Positions 26,994-35,974 of a stretch of DNA of 64,000 nt are shown piece by piece; the stretch's first letter is position 1, and each line of letters starts with the position of its first letter. Source of the DNA: an uncultured Eubacteriales bacterium (GTDB lineage: Bacteria; Bacillota; Clostridia; Peptostreptococcales; Anaerovoracaceae). Position numbers and translations under genes: made by a program. Under the pieces are notes generated by a model. The model had not been told where the DNA came from, searched no databases, and worked only from the letters and a program-made list of their open reading frames with translations. Where the stretch lies: NCBI GenBank assembly GCA_902790905.1, contig CADATO010000001.1, positions 62,001-126,000 on the forward strand, written 5' to 3'.

Positions 26994-27623
26994 CTACTGC
27001 CCTGCCTGCCGCATCTCCGCGAGCCACGGCTCGAACAGCTGCTGTGCGACGATCTCGGCAAAGACTTCGTGTCCAAGCTCGGAGAAATGCACATTGTCGT
27101 ACGCCATGGGGATCTCCCACGCCGCCGCGTCCATGAAGCGGATATCGTTCTCTTCCGCGACTTCGAACAGCGCCTGTGAGAGTTTGCCGTTCGTCGTATC
27201 GTACCGTCTGTAATACGGTGTATCGTGCAGCGCCATTGCCGGCGGTGCGATCATGAGGATCTGCTTCGGATGCAGATTGTTCTTTTTCGTGCCGTACAGA
27301 TGGCGCACGAAACGGTCCGCCCGCCAGGCCACCCCGTTCGGATCCGGGTTCGCCATGCACAGCAGGTCGTTGCTGCCCAGCATGAAGACGAACATATCAA
27401 TGGGCGATTCCACGCGGATCCACTTGTCCACAGTGCCCTGCCCGAACGGTGTTGCAGGGATCTGCCTGCCGTTCAAACCGTCCACAGACAGCTGAAAATC
27501 ATTGCCATACCGGGCAGCGAGAATATCCGGCCAGCGGTATTTCGCATCGTATCGGCCGAAGGACCCGTCGCGCGGGTCAAATCCGTATGTGTTGCTGTCT
27601 CCGTAAATCAGTATCTTTTTCAT
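26994..27623 (-). CDS. SGNH/GDSL-type hydrolase
   Basis: The preferred start, ATG 27623 (MKKILIYGDSNTYGFDPRDG), gives 209 residues; ATG 27635 is possible, and neither has a strong ribosome site. The block I motif GDSN carries the nucleophile Ser, GLNGRQ gives the oxyanion Gly, GSNDL the Asn, and DNVHFSELGH the catalytic Asp-x-x-His. It is an intracellular esterase or arylesterase-like member, as no signal peptide is seen. It follows the ABC permease gene by about 40 bases and may be cotranscribed with it. Confidence 0.88.
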   Translation of the reverse strand: MKKILIYGDSNTYGFDPRDGSFGRYDAKYRWPDILAARYGNDFQLSVDGLNGRQIPATPFGQGTVDKWIRVESPIDMFVFMLGSNDLLCMANPDPNGVAWRADRFVRHLYGTKKNNLHPKQILMIAPPAMALHDTPYYRRYDTTNGKLSQALFEVAEENDIRFMDAAAWEIPMAYDNVHFSELGHEVFAEIVAQQLFEPWLAEMRQAGQ

Positions 27624-27661
27624 ATCGTTACCCATTTCGTTATACCGGTCTGGTGCAGCGG

Positions 27662-29263
27662 TCACAGAACAGCGAACTTCGCCGCGCCTTTTTTCTTCAG
27701 CCACACCAGCATCCCTGCGCAGACAGCCGCAAGAACGATGGCCGCGAGGAGCAGATAGATGACCGGACCAAGTTTCCTGCCTATTATAGCATAAATAACG
27801 GCGAGGACGAACAGCAGCGCCCAGTTGCCAAGAAGCGACAGGATCGCCGCACCGCTCTGCTTGATGGCCGTGATCTCATCGTTCCACTCCAGATGGGGCA
27901 GGCGCAGGTTGACGAGCAGCCCGAAGACCGCATCGAACAGGATATTCAGCACCGTCACCAGGACGATCAGCAGCATCAGCGCAGGCCTTGGCCGGATGAC
28001 CACAAAGACCGCCGTCATCACGAGCGCAGCCGGCGGCAGCGTCATCACAAGGTGCAGTTTGATCTTGCTCCAAAGCACCTTGAACGGATCGACCGGCATC
28101 GACTGCAGGATCCAGATCGACCTTCCCTCCAGTGAGATCGCAGGCGCTGTCAGCTCATTGCTGCCGGTGAGGAACATGAGCAGCGCACAGGCGATGAGGA
28201 CCGTCATCTCCGGATAATACTCGAAGACAGCACCGATCTCAGCGCGGATCCAGCCCTGCCGGATGAACAGGAAGCATGCCGCCCCGATCATGAAGAGCGT
28301 GCCCATACTGCTGTTGAGGATATAGGTGGAACTGCCGCGGTAATGCCGCAGTTCCTTGCGCATCAGCGCCTTGGAGGCACTGGCTGTTTTCATCGGGCCG
28401 CCGGTATAGACCTTCTTCTTCGTCTTGCCGGAAGTGGTTGCAAGATGCAGGAAAGTCCCTGCCAGGAGTTTGTATACCAGGAGCGAGACGGCCAGCGTGA
28501 TCAGTGTGAAGATCAGAAAGGCTGCCGCGTTGCCGGTCAGCCCCTGCCCCATTTTGTAGAGCGGATAGACGAATGCCCGGACTTTCCCGCTGAGCGACGC
28601 CGTGTTGGTCAGGATCATCTGCAGATAGGTATTGGCGCGGAAATACAGCAGGAAGAAGATCACCAGGAACAGCACGGAGATCAGGACATTAAACAGATTC
28701 TTATCCTGCATATGCCGGGAGCCCAGCGCAAGCAGCCAACCCAGCACACAGGCGATCGCAAGCGCCAGCAGCGGCAGCAGCACCATCGTCAGGATGAAAA
28801 GCAGGATCTGCAGCACGGGCAGTCCCGGGACTTCCATCACATAGACGATCTCCGCAGGGATCATGACCAGCAGCTCCATCAGCAGCACCAGCGCATAGCA
28901 GCTGCCGAGCCGCATGAAGATGATCTTGCCCGGCGGGATCGGCATCGACAGAAGTAAGTCGTTGTCCTTTGCCTGATAGACCTGGCTCTGCACGTTGAAG
29001 ATGCATCCGTAGATCCCGGTCAAGGTGGCCATCAGCCCCATGAGCGCAAAATACAGCCATCCCGCGCCGGATGCCACAAGCGGCGGGCACAGCGCCGAAG
29101 CCACCTGCAGAAAGAGAAACCCGAAGACACCCAAAGCATACAGCATGACAGCCGCATACAGGATCATAGAGCCCTTGCCGCTGCTGCGCCCGGATTTCCT
29201 GTTTTTGCGCAGGAAGACCGCCAGAAATTCCTGCAGTTGTTTCCGGAAGAGTGCTTTATTCAT
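27662..29263 (-). CDS. ABC transporter permease, large two-half membrane protein
   Basis: The start at 29263 (MNKALFRKQLQEFLAVFLRK) is set by GGAGGGAGC upstream and overlaps the ATPase stop by 8 bases. The 533-residue protein has about 12 hydrophobic segments in two blocks separated by a charged cytosolic stretch near 300 (SGKTKKKVYTGGPMKTASASKALMRKELRHYRG). This layout, with phrases such as VYQAKDNDLLLSMPIPP in the first half and LEGRSIWILQSMPVDP in the second, is typical of clostridial 'putative ABC exporter' permeases encoded beside a CcmA-like ATPase. The substrate is unknown. Confidence 0.8.
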   Translation of the reverse strand: MNKALFRKQLQEFLAVFLRKNRKSGRSSGKGSMILYAAVMLYALGVFGFLFLQVASALCPPLVASGAGWLYFALMGLMATLTGIYGCIFNVQSQVYQAKDNDLLLSMPIPPGKIIFMRLGSCYALVLLMELLVMIPAEIVYVMEVPGLPVLQILLFILTMVLLPLLALAIACVLGWLLALGSRHMQDKNLFNVLISVLFLVIFFLLYFRANTYLQMILTNTASLSGKVRAFVYPLYKMGQGLTGNAAAFLIFTLITLAVSLLVYKLLAGTFLHLATTSGKTKKKVYTGGPMKTASASKALMRKELRHYRGSSTYILNSSMGTLFMIGAACFLFIRQGWIRAEIGAVFEYYPEMTVLIACALLMFLTGSNELTAPAISLEGRSIWILQSMPVDPFKVLWSKIKLHLVMTLPPAALVMTAVFVVIRPRPALMLLIVLVTVLNILFDAVFGLLVNLRLPHLEWNDEITAIKQSGAAILSLLGNWALLFVLAVIYAIIGRKLGPVIYLLLAAIVLAAVCAGMLVWLKKKGAAKFAVL

Positions 29264-29984
29264 CTGCTCCCTCCAGCCTTGTTCCTTCAAGTTCGAGAAA
29301 GACGGACTCCAGCGACGCATCGCCGCGGACTTCTTCCATTGTGCCGTGTTTGATCAGCACACCGTCCTTGATGATCGCGACTTTATCGCAGAGTTTTTCA
29401 GCGACTTCCAGCACATGGGTCGAGAAGAAGATCGCACCGCCGCGGTCGCAGATCTCCCGCATGGTGTCCTTGAACAACCTGGACGCCTTTGGATCCAGCC
29501 CTACGAAAGGCTCGTCCATGATGAGCAGTTTCGGATCGTGAATCAGCGCACTGATCAGCGCCAGTTTCTGTTTCATGCCGTGAGAGTACGCATTGATGGA
29601 CTGTGCAAGATCCCCCGTCAGTTCGAACATGGATGCATACCGGTGGATGCGCTCCTCCCTGTCCGCCTTGCTGACGCCGAAAATGTCCGCTACGAAGTTC
29701 AGATACTGGATCCCGCTCATATAGTCGTACAGGTCCGGATTGTCCGGCAGATAGGCGATCTGGCGCTTGCAGGCGATAGGATCGTCCTTGATGGAAGTCC
29801 TGTTGACGTAGATCTCGCCTTCGTCGAAGTCCAGAATGCCGCAGCACGCCTTGATGGTCGTCGTCTTGCCGGCGCCGTTGTGGCCGATAAAGCCGTACAG
29901 TTCGCCCGGCTGAATGTGCAGCGACAGATCATTGACAGCGACTTTGTCGCCGTATTTCTTGGTATAGTGTTCGATCGTGAGCAT
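29256..29984 (-). CDS. ABC transporter ATP-binding protein (CcmA-like)
   Basis: The 242-residue ATPase has Walker A GHNGAGKTT, a Q-loop in IAYLPDNPDLYDYM, a signature written YSHGMKQKLAL (divergent from LSGGQ) and Walker B LLIMDEPFVGLDP, followed by the H-loop STHVLE. This type usually drives export or bacteriocin/antibiotic immunity systems with a membrane partner, here the overlapping permease gene downstream. It has its own promoter and AAGGAG ribosome site. It is divergent from the M29 aminopeptidase gene. Confidence 0.9.
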   Translation of the reverse strand: MLTIEHYTKKYGDKVAVNDLSLHIQPGELYGFIGHNGAGKTTTIKACCGILDFDEGEIYVNRTSIKDDPIACKRQIAYLPDNPDLYDYMSGIQYLNFVADIFGVSKADREERIHRYASMFELTGDLAQSINAYSHGMKQKLALISALIHDPKLLIMDEPFVGLDPKASRLFKDTMREICDRGGAIFFSTHVLEVAEKLCDKVAIIKDGVLIKHGTMEEVRGDASLESVFLELEGTRLEGADE

Positions 29985-30011
29985 ATTGCTTTCTCCTTTT
30001 TATCTAAGTTC

Positions 30012-30040
30012 ATATTACAAAATCTGCAATACTCATTCAA
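30012..30040 (-). promoter_or_regulatory. Sigma-A promoter of the ABC transporter genes
   Basis: TTGAAT (30035-30040), a 17-base spacer and TAATAT (30012-30017). Confidence 0.7.
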
Positions 30041-30076
30041 CTTAAGATGAGTACAGAAAACTCTCCCCCGCTTCGG

Positions 30077-30105
30077 TTGTTTTCTGCCCGTCATTCCTTT
30101 ATACT
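30077..30105 (+). promoter_or_regulatory. Sigma-A promoter of the M29 aminopeptidase gene
   Basis: TTGTTT (30077-30082), a 17-base spacer and TATACT (30100-30105); leader of about 95 bases with a GCGATTCC octamer at 30183. Confidence 0.72.
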
Positions 30106-30207
30106 GTTCTTTGTCTGCGCCCGCTCAGAAAGGCAGCGGTGACAGCAGGCAAAACATAGTATTACAGACACGATCGCACAGAGCGATTCCATCATAAGGA
30201 GGACACC

Positions 30208-31317
30208 ATGGACCAACGCATTGAGAAACTCGCACACTTACTCGTCAACTACAGCTGCCGCCTGCAGAAAGGCGAAAAGATCCTGATCGATTATGAAGGC
30301 AGCGAGGTCAAGCCCCTCATCCGCCAGCTCATCAAGGAAACCTACAAGGCCGGCGGCCAGCCGTTCATCATCGAGCGCGACAGCAGCCTTTTAAGAGAAC
30401 TGCTTCTGGGCGCCACGGAAGAACAGCTGCAGAAGGATGCGGACTTCAAGATGGCACAGATGAAGGAAATGGACGCTTACATCGCCGTCCGCGGGGCGGA
30501 CAACACGGCGGAGCTCTCCGATGTGCCCTCCGCGCAGCTCAGCATGTACAACCGCATCATGACCCCCGTCACGGACGAGCGCGTCAACAACAGCAAATGG
30601 GTCGTCCTGCGCTTCCCGAACAACGCGATGGCGCAGCTGGCGGGCATGAGCAAGGAAGCGTTTGAGGACTTCTATTACAACGTCTGCACGCTCGACTACA
30701 GCAAGATGGACAAAGCCATGGACGCGCTGAAAGACCTTATGGAAAGAACGGACAAGGTCCATCTCGTCGCCCCCGGCACCGACCTCACCTTCTCCATCAA
30801 GGGCATCCCGGCCGTCAAGTGCGCCGGCGAATGCAACATCCCGGACGGCGAAGTCTACACCGCACCGGTCCGCGAGAGCATGAACGGCACCATCGCCTAC
30901 AACACCCCGTCTCTGGAAGACGGCTTCACCTACGAGAACATCCGGTTTGAAATCAAGGACGGCAAGATCATCAAGGCGACCGCCAACGATAACGAGCGCA
31001 TCAACGCGATGCTCGACACCGACGAAGGCGCCCGCTACTTCGGCGAATTTGCGATCGGCGTCAACCCGTACGTCCTGCAGCCAATGAAGGACATCCTCTT
31101 CGATGAGAAGATCTGCGGCAGCTTCCACCTGACACCCGGCATGTGCTATGAGGATGCGCCGAACGGCAACAAGTCCGCTGTCCACTGGGATCTCGTGCAG
31201 ATCCAGCGTCCCGAGTACGGCGGCGGCGAGATATGGTTTGACGACGTGCTGATCAGAAAGGACGGCCTGTTCGTGATCGACGAACTGCTTCCGCTGAACC
31301 CGGAAAACCTGAAATAG
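30208..31317 (+). CDS. Aminopeptidase, peptidase family M29
   Basis: The 369-residue protein matches the AmpS/aminopeptidase T family. Metal ligands expected in M29 enzymes appear in order: Glu in CAGECNIPDGE, Glu in ARYFGEFAIGVN, His in GSFHLTPGM, Tyr just after it, His in SAVHWDLV and Asp in EIWFDDVLIRKDG. It removes N-terminal residues from small peptides in the cytosol using a two-metal (Co, Zn or Mn) site. It is monocistronic, with promoter, AAGGAGG ribosome site and terminator. There is no signal peptide. Confidence 0.92.
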   Translation: MDQRIEKLAHLLVNYSCRLQKGEKILIDYEGSEVKPLIRQLIKETYKAGGQPFIIERDSSLLRELLLGATEEQLQKDADFKMAQMKEMDAYIAVRGADNTAELSDVPSAQLSMYNRIMTPVTDERVNNSKWVVLRFPNNAMAQLAGMSKEAFEDFYYNVCTLDYSKMDKAMDALKDLMERTDKVHLVAPGTDLTFSIKGIPAVKCAGECNIPDGEVYTAPVRESMNGTIAYNTPSLEDGFTYENIRFEIKDGKIIKATANDNERINAMLDTDEGARYFGEFAIGVNPYVLQPMKDILFDEKICGSFHLTPGMCYEDAPNGNKSAVHWDLVQIQRPEYGGGEIWFDDVLIRKDGLFVIDELLPLNPENLK

Positions 31318-31360
31318 CGGAACCCGAAGCAGCGGTCCTCCGCCGGAAAAAAGCGTATAA

Positions 31361-31388
31361 AAATCCCCCGGAACAGTCCGGGGGATTT
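31361..31388. terminator. Two-way terminator between M29 and pdp
   Basis: A 12-bp stem AAATCCCCCGGA/TCCGGGGGATTT with a 4-base loop, flanked by an A run before and T residues after, serves both convergent genes. Confidence 0.9.
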
Positions 31389-31399
31389 CTTTTCATGCT

Positions 31400-32710
31400 T
31401 TATTCCAGCCCGATCGTATCGATGATCAGCGGCTTTTTCTCAGGCGCTGTCTGCTCGATCCGGAAGGCGCTTGCCAGATCGTTAAGACCGTCGCGGATCT
31501 TGTCCGCGTCGTTGCCGAACAATCTCGCCAGGCAGTCGCCCTTCTTCACCTGATCACCTGTCTTGTGATACAGATAAGCGCCGGCGCTGGGGTCGATCTC
31601 ATCCTCTTTACGTGCTCTTCCAGCACCCGCCTTCTGGACGGCGTGTCCGACCAGCGCCGCATCGACCGCGGCCACATAGCCATCTTTGGCACTGCGTACT
31701 TCGATTGCCTTGGCCGGTCTTGGAAGCTTCGTAATATCGGACAGGATCTCCGGATCGCCGCCCTGCGCTTTGATGAGTTCTTCCAGTTTGACAAGCCCGG
31801 ATCCGTCTTTCAATGCCGTCTCCGTCATGCTGCGCGCCTCTTCCAGCGTGGCTGCTTTCCCGCCCAGGAGCACCATCACCGCGGACAGATGCAGAGACAG
31901 CTCGGTGATATCCGCAGGTCCCCTGCCTTTCAGTGTTTCGATCGCTTCAACGACCTCGCAGCTGTTGCCCACAGCGCAGCCGAGCGGCTGCTCCATACTT
32001 GTGATCACTGCCACGGTACGTTTCCCGGCGCCTTTGCCGATGCGGACCATTTTGTCTGCCAGCTCTGCTGCAGCTTCTTCATCATGCATGAACGCGCCGC
32101 TGCCGCACTTGACATCGAGCAGGATGGCATCGCTGCCGGACGCGAGTTTTTTGCTCATGATGCTCGAGGCGATCAGACTCGGCTCCTCAACGGTGCCCGT
32201 CACATCGCGCAGCGCGTACATCAGCTTATCCGCCTTGGCAAGCGTCGCGCTCTGTCCGACGACTGCGATCCCATGTGTTCTGACGTTTTCCAGGAAGGTT
32301 TCCGGCTCCACGGACGTTTCAAACCCGGGAATCGCACTCAGTTTGTCGATCGTGCCGCCGGTCATGCCAAGGCCCCGGCCGCTCATCTTGGCGATGGGCA
32401 CGCCGCAGGCGGCAGCGAGCGGTGCAACGATCAGCGTCGTCTTGTCACCGATCCCGCCGGTGCTGTGTTTATCCACTTTGATGCCGGGAATGGATGACAG
32501 ATCAATGGTGGTGCCGGACGCCTGCATCGCCTTGGTAAGCGTGAGCGTCTCTTCGTCATCCAGGTGCTGATAATAAATCGCCATCAGCAGCGCAGACACC
32601 TGATAATCCGGGATTTCCCCGTTGGTGTAGGCCTGCACAAACCATTCAATCTCTTCGTTCGACAGTTTGCCGCCGTTTCTTTTTTTGATGATGATATCCA
32701 CCATGTTCAT
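31400..32710 (-). CDS. pdp: Pyrimidine-nucleoside phosphorylase
   Basis: The 436-residue enzyme has the family signature SGRGLGMTGGTIDKLSAIPGF and the phosphate site KHSTGGIGDKTTL. Residues of the nucleoside-phosphorylase II fold continue through LDVKCGSGAFM and end in a barrel-sandwich domain (DPSAGAYLYHKTGDQVKKGD). It splits uridine and thymidine with phosphate to give base plus (deoxy)ribose-1-phosphate. Length and sequence fit Pdp of Gram-positives; a strict thymidine phosphorylase (deoA) cannot be fully excluded. It has its own promoter after cinA. Confidence 0.93.
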   Translation of the reverse strand: MNMVDIIIKKRNGGKLSNEEIEWFVQAYTNGEIPDYQVSALLMAIYYQHLDDEETLTLTKAMQASGTTIDLSSIPGIKVDKHSTGGIGDKTTLIVAPLAAACGVPIAKMSGRGLGMTGGTIDKLSAIPGFETSVEPETFLENVRTHGIAVVGQSATLAKADKLMYALRDVTGTVEEPSLIASSIMSKKLASGSDAILLDVKCGSGAFMHDEEAAAELADKMVRIGKGAGKRTVAVITSMEQPLGCAVGNSCEVVEAIETLKGRGPADITELSLHLSAVMVLLGGKAATLEEARSMTETALKDGSGLVKLEELIKAQGGDPEILSDITKLPRPAKAIEVRSAKDGYVAAVDAALVGHAVQKAGAGRARKEDEIDPSAGAYLYHKTGDQVKKGDCLARLFGNDADKIRDGLNDLASAFRIEQTAPEKKPLIIDTIGLE

Positions 32711-32749
32711 AGAAATACCTCCATTCCCTGACTTGGTTTCTATGATTCT

Positions 32750-32777
32750 ATTATACCTGCCTGATTATCGGTTTCAA
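32750..32777 (-). promoter_or_regulatory. Sigma-A promoter of pdp
   Basis: TTGAAA (32772-32777), a 16-base spacer and TATAAT (32750-32755). The -35 overlaps the cinA stop codon. Confidence 0.75.
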
Positions 32778-34015
32778 GGCATGCGCTGCAGGCGCTCATA
32801 AACATGCCAGAACATCTCCAGCATGGATTTGTTGCGGTTCCATGCGCGGCTGACATTGCGCGGTTCCACCTTGAAAACCTCCGTCTCGCCGCAGAAGCAC
32901 AGGCCGATATACGCGAGCCCGACAGGTTTCTCATCGCTGCCGCCGTCCGGCCCTGCAACGCCGGTCACGGACACGCAGATGTCGCTGCCGCAGACGTTGT
33001 AGAGACCGGCCGCCATCTCCGCAGCCGTTTCTTCGCTGACAGCGCCGTATGTATCCAGCGTTACTTCCTGCACGCCCAGTTCCTCCATCTTGGCCCGGTT
33101 GCTGTAGGTCACCAGTCCTCTGTCGAAGGCCGTGGAAATCCCGGGGATCGCGATCAGGGCCGATGCGAACATGCCGCCCGTACAGGACTCTGCCGAAGAG
33201 ATCGTCAGCCCCTTTTCAAGCAGCAGGCTGCCCACCGTCTCCGGCAATGTACCGCCGTCCGTGCTGTAGATGAATTCACCAACCAGCTCTTTCACCTGTT
33301 CAATCGCCGCTTCTACGCGCGCCTTGGCAGCCGCCGGGTCTTTATCTTTGCTCGTGATCCGCAGATAGCTTTCGCCTTCCTTCGCATACGTGGCAAAGGT
33401 CGGATCTGTCTGCCCGTCGATCAGCGGCAGCAGCGCCGTCTCGAGCTGGGACTCGCCGATCCCGTAGGTCATCACATCGCGGAAGTACACCATGCCTTCG
33501 GACATGCTTTCGAGGAACGGCTTGACGCGCCGCTGGTACATAGCTTTCATTTCGCGCGGCGGACCCGGGATGCAGATGATATAGTCACCGTGATCCTCCA
33601 GCGCAAAGCCGGGGGCCGTTCCCTGGTCGTTGTCGAACACCACCGCACGCGTGGGCATATAGGCCTGTTTGAGATTGTTATCGGTCATGTGCCTGTGGCG
33701 CTTGCAGAAGGCTTCTTTCAGCGCCGCCATGGACGGCTCATGCAGGACGAGTTCATCGTGGAACGCCTCGCAGGCGATCTCTTTTGTCAGGTCGTCCTGC
33801 GTCGGTCCAAGACCGCCGGTTGTGAGGATCAGATCGCAGTCCTTTCTGGACAGGTCGATGACCTCGCGCAGCCTGCCGGGGTTGTCCCCGACCGTGTGAT
33901 GATACAGAACGTCAAAACCCAGCAGGTTGAGCTGCTGGGATAGATAAACGACATTGGTGTTGACCGTCTGCCCCATGAGGAGCTCCGTCCCGACACTGAT
34001 GAGTGCGACACGCAT
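32774..34015 (-). CDS. cinA: CinA family protein (NMN deamidase / molybdopterin-binding fold)
   Basis: The 413-residue protein has the N-terminal MoCF-like domain (MRVALISVGTELLMGQTVNTN, TTGGLGPTQDDLTKE, IPGPPREMKAMY) and the C-terminal CinA amidase domain (GLTISSAESCTGGMFASALIAIPGIS, VTGVAGPDGGSDEKPVG). CinA proteins combine ADP-ribose pyrophosphatase and NMN deamidase activities; in streptococci and Bacillus the gene is competence-linked and precedes recA. Here recA is not adjacent: pdp with its own promoter follows. It is last in the uppP-ftsK-rimO-pgsA-cinA group, 2 bases after pgsA. Confidence 0.94.
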   Translation of the reverse strand: MRVALISVGTELLMGQTVNTNVVYLSQQLNLLGFDVLYHHTVGDNPGRLREVIDLSRKDCDLILTTGGLGPTQDDLTKEIACEAFHDELVLHEPSMAALKEAFCKRHRHMTDNNLKQAYMPTRAVVFDNDQGTAPGFALEDHGDYIICIPGPPREMKAMYQRRVKPFLESMSEGMVYFRDVMTYGIGESQLETALLPLIDGQTDPTFATYAKEGESYLRITSKDKDPAAAKARVEAAIEQVKELVGEFIYSTDGGTLPETVGSLLLEKGLTISSAESCTGGMFASALIAIPGISTAFDRGLVTYSNRAKMEELGVQEVTLDTYGAVSEETAAEMAAGLYNVCGSDICVSVTGVAGPDGGSDEKPVGLAYIGLCFCGETEVFKVEPRNVSRAWNRNKSMLEMFWHVYERLQRMP

Positions 34016-34017
34016 GA

Positions 34018-34554
34018 TCAGATGCCTCCTTTCAGGAAGACACCGCGGTTTTCATAGACATATTCCACACCGCTGATGATGGTCATGATGAGCTGCGCCC
34101 AGAGGAAGATCTGATCTCCCGGGATGCCGATGTAGCTGAACGGCCAGTTGTTGAGCAGCAGCAGCGGCACGGCGATCATCTGCAGGATGGTCTTGAGTTT
34201 GCCGGTCTTGCCCGCCGCGATGACGGTCCCGTCAGCAGCCGCAACGGTACGCAGACCGGAGACGATGAACTCGCGGAACAGAATGATGACGAGCATCCAG
34301 CCCGGTACGATCCCAATCTGTACCATGCAGATAAAGGCGGAATAGACAAGGATCTTATCGGCCAGCGGGTCCATGATCTTGCCGAAGTTGGTGACAAGGC
34401 CGCGCTTTCTTGCGATCTGTCCGTCCAGCATGTCGGTCAGACTGGCCAGAATGAACACGATCGTTGCGATGATGTTGTGCCCCATCATGTAGAGCACGAT
34501 GAAGACCGGAACAGCGAGGATCCTCGCCATGGTGAGTTTGTTGGGCAGGTTCAT
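34018..34554 (-). CDS. pgsA: CDP-diacylglycerol-glycerol-3-phosphate phosphatidyltransferase
   Basis: The 178-residue membrane protein has the CDP-alcohol phosphatidyltransferase motif, D-G-x2-A-R-x8-G-x3-D-x3-D, as MLDGQIARKRGLVTNFGKIMDPLADKI. Four to six hydrophobic helices surround it. It makes phosphatidylglycerol phosphate, the route to phosphatidylglycerol and cardiolipin. The pgsA-cinA pairing is widespread in Bacillota. The ribosome site AAAGGATTAA lies upstream of the ATG at 34554. Confidence 0.95.
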   Translation of the reverse strand: MNLPNKLTMARILAVPVFIVLYMMGHNIIATIVFILASLTDMLDGQIARKRGLVTNFGKIMDPLADKILVYSAFICMVQIGIVPGWMLVIILFREFIVSGLRTVAAADGTVIAAGKTGKLKTILQMIAVPLLLLNNWPFSYIGIPGDQIFLWAQLIMTIISGVEYVYENRGVFLKGGI

Positions 34555-34621
34555 TTACGTTAATCCTTTCAATAACTATTTATTGTCAAGTAATCGCAAA
34601 GCGTTGATTTTTCAATCTTTC

Positions 34622-35974
34622 TCACTCTGCAAGTTCTCCAACGAGATCATAATCAAAGGCGTCCGTGATCTTGACAGGCACGATGTCGCCCGGCTGCAGC
34701 TCCCTGCTGCTCCTGAGAATGACGTTGTTGTCGATCCCGGGTGCGTCATACTGCGTACGGCCGATATAGCACCCTTCGTCTTCATCCTCGCCTTCCACGA
34801 TCACATCCAGCACGCGGCCGACTTTCTCCTCATTGCGGGACAGCGAGATCTCGATCTGCCGGCGCATGACGGCGTCCAGCCGCTCCGCCTTGACATCTTC
34901 GTCGATCTGGTCCGGCATTTCCGCTGCCGGCGTATCTTCCTCCGGCGAATACATGAAGGCACCGAGCCGTTCAAAACGCTGCTCTTCCACAAAGTCCAGC
35001 AGTTCTTCGAAGTCCTCTTCGGTCTCTCCGGGGAATCCGACGATCAGCGTCGTCCGGATATGCACGCCGGGGATCCCTTCTCTGATCTTCGCCAGGCGCT
35101 CCCGGATCATCGCGCCGTCGGAGCGGCGGCGCATGGCCTTCAGGATCCTGTCCGAAATATGCTGAATCGGAATATCGAGGTATTTGCAGATCTTATCTTC
35201 CTGCGCGATCGTCTCGATCAGCTCGTCCGTGATGCGGTCCTCATAGCAGTACATGATGCGGATCCACTCGATCCCGTCGATGCGGCAGAGTGCCCGCAGA
35301 AGTTCTGCAAGCGCCAGCTTCCCATACAGGTCGATGCCGTAGGTCGTCGTATCCTGCGCAATGAGGATGATCTCCTTCACGCCTTCTGCGGCCAGATGGC
35401 GGGCTTCCTCCAGGATCTTCTCCTTCGGGCGGCTTCTGTACGGCCCGCGGATGCCGGGGATCGCACAGAACGTGCAGGCGTTGTTGCATCCCTCCGAGAT
35501 CTTGATCGTCGCCGCATAATGCTCGTCTGCGAGCTTCCGGCTGGGCGATTCCAGTTCCTCGTTATACGGACGGACATACATCGTCCGTTTGCCCTCATAC
35601 GCCTCCAGAATAGCCGGCAGGCGGTCGTATTCATTGACGCCGACAAAGATATCCACCTCGGGCATTTCCTTGTAGAGTTCCTCGCCGTAGCGCTGCGAGA
35701 GACACCCGGAGACGATGAGCAGTTTGCCGTACACCGACATAGCGAAGATGGCTTCGATCGACTCGGTCTTGGCATCGCGGATGAAACCGCAGGTGTTGAC
35801 CATGATCGCGTCGATCTGCTGCATCTCGTCGGACTCCAGATCGAAATCGACCTTGTCCGAGATGTCGTCGTTCGCCATGATCACGGTATGCCCGGCCTCT
35901 TCGAGGATCCCGGCCGCGACCTGGCTGTCGTTGAAGTTTTTCGGGCACCCGAGGGTGTAGATCAGTATATTCAT
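34622..35974 (-). CDS. rimO: Ribosomal protein S12 methylthiotransferase RimO
   Basis: The 450-residue radical SAM methylthiotransferase has an N-terminal UPF0004 domain with its Cys residues ([15 protein letters not shown] and VSGCLSQ), the radical SAM motif [24 protein letters not shown] near 155-175 and a C-terminal TRAM domain. It adds a methylthio group to the conserved Asp of ribosomal protein S12. The start of LGCPKN and DAK-like [11 protein letters not shown] favour RimO over MiaB. The start codon overlaps the ftsK stop by 4 bases, so translation is coupled. Confidence 0.93.
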   Translation of the reverse strand: MNILIYTLGCPKNFNDSQVAAGILEEAGHTVIMANDDISDKVDFDLESDEMQQIDAIMVNTCGFIRDAKTESIEAIFAMSVYGKLLIVSGCLSQRYGEELYKEMPEVDIFVGVNEYDRLPAILEAYEGKRTMYVRPYNEELESPSRKLADEHYAATIKISEGCNNACTFCAIPGIRGPYRSRPKEKILEEARHLAAEGVKEIILIAQDTTTYGIDLYGKLALAELLRALCRIDGIEWIRIMYCYEDRITDELIETIAQEDKICKYLDIPIQHISDRILKAMRRRSDGAMIRERLAKIREGIPGVHIRTTLIVGFPGETEEDFEELLDFVEEQRFERLGAFMYSPEEDTPAAEMPDQIDEDVKAERLDAVMRRQIEISLSRNEEKVGRVLDVIVEGEDEDEGCYIGRTQYDAPGIDNNVILRSSRELQPGDIVPVKITDAFDYDLVGELAE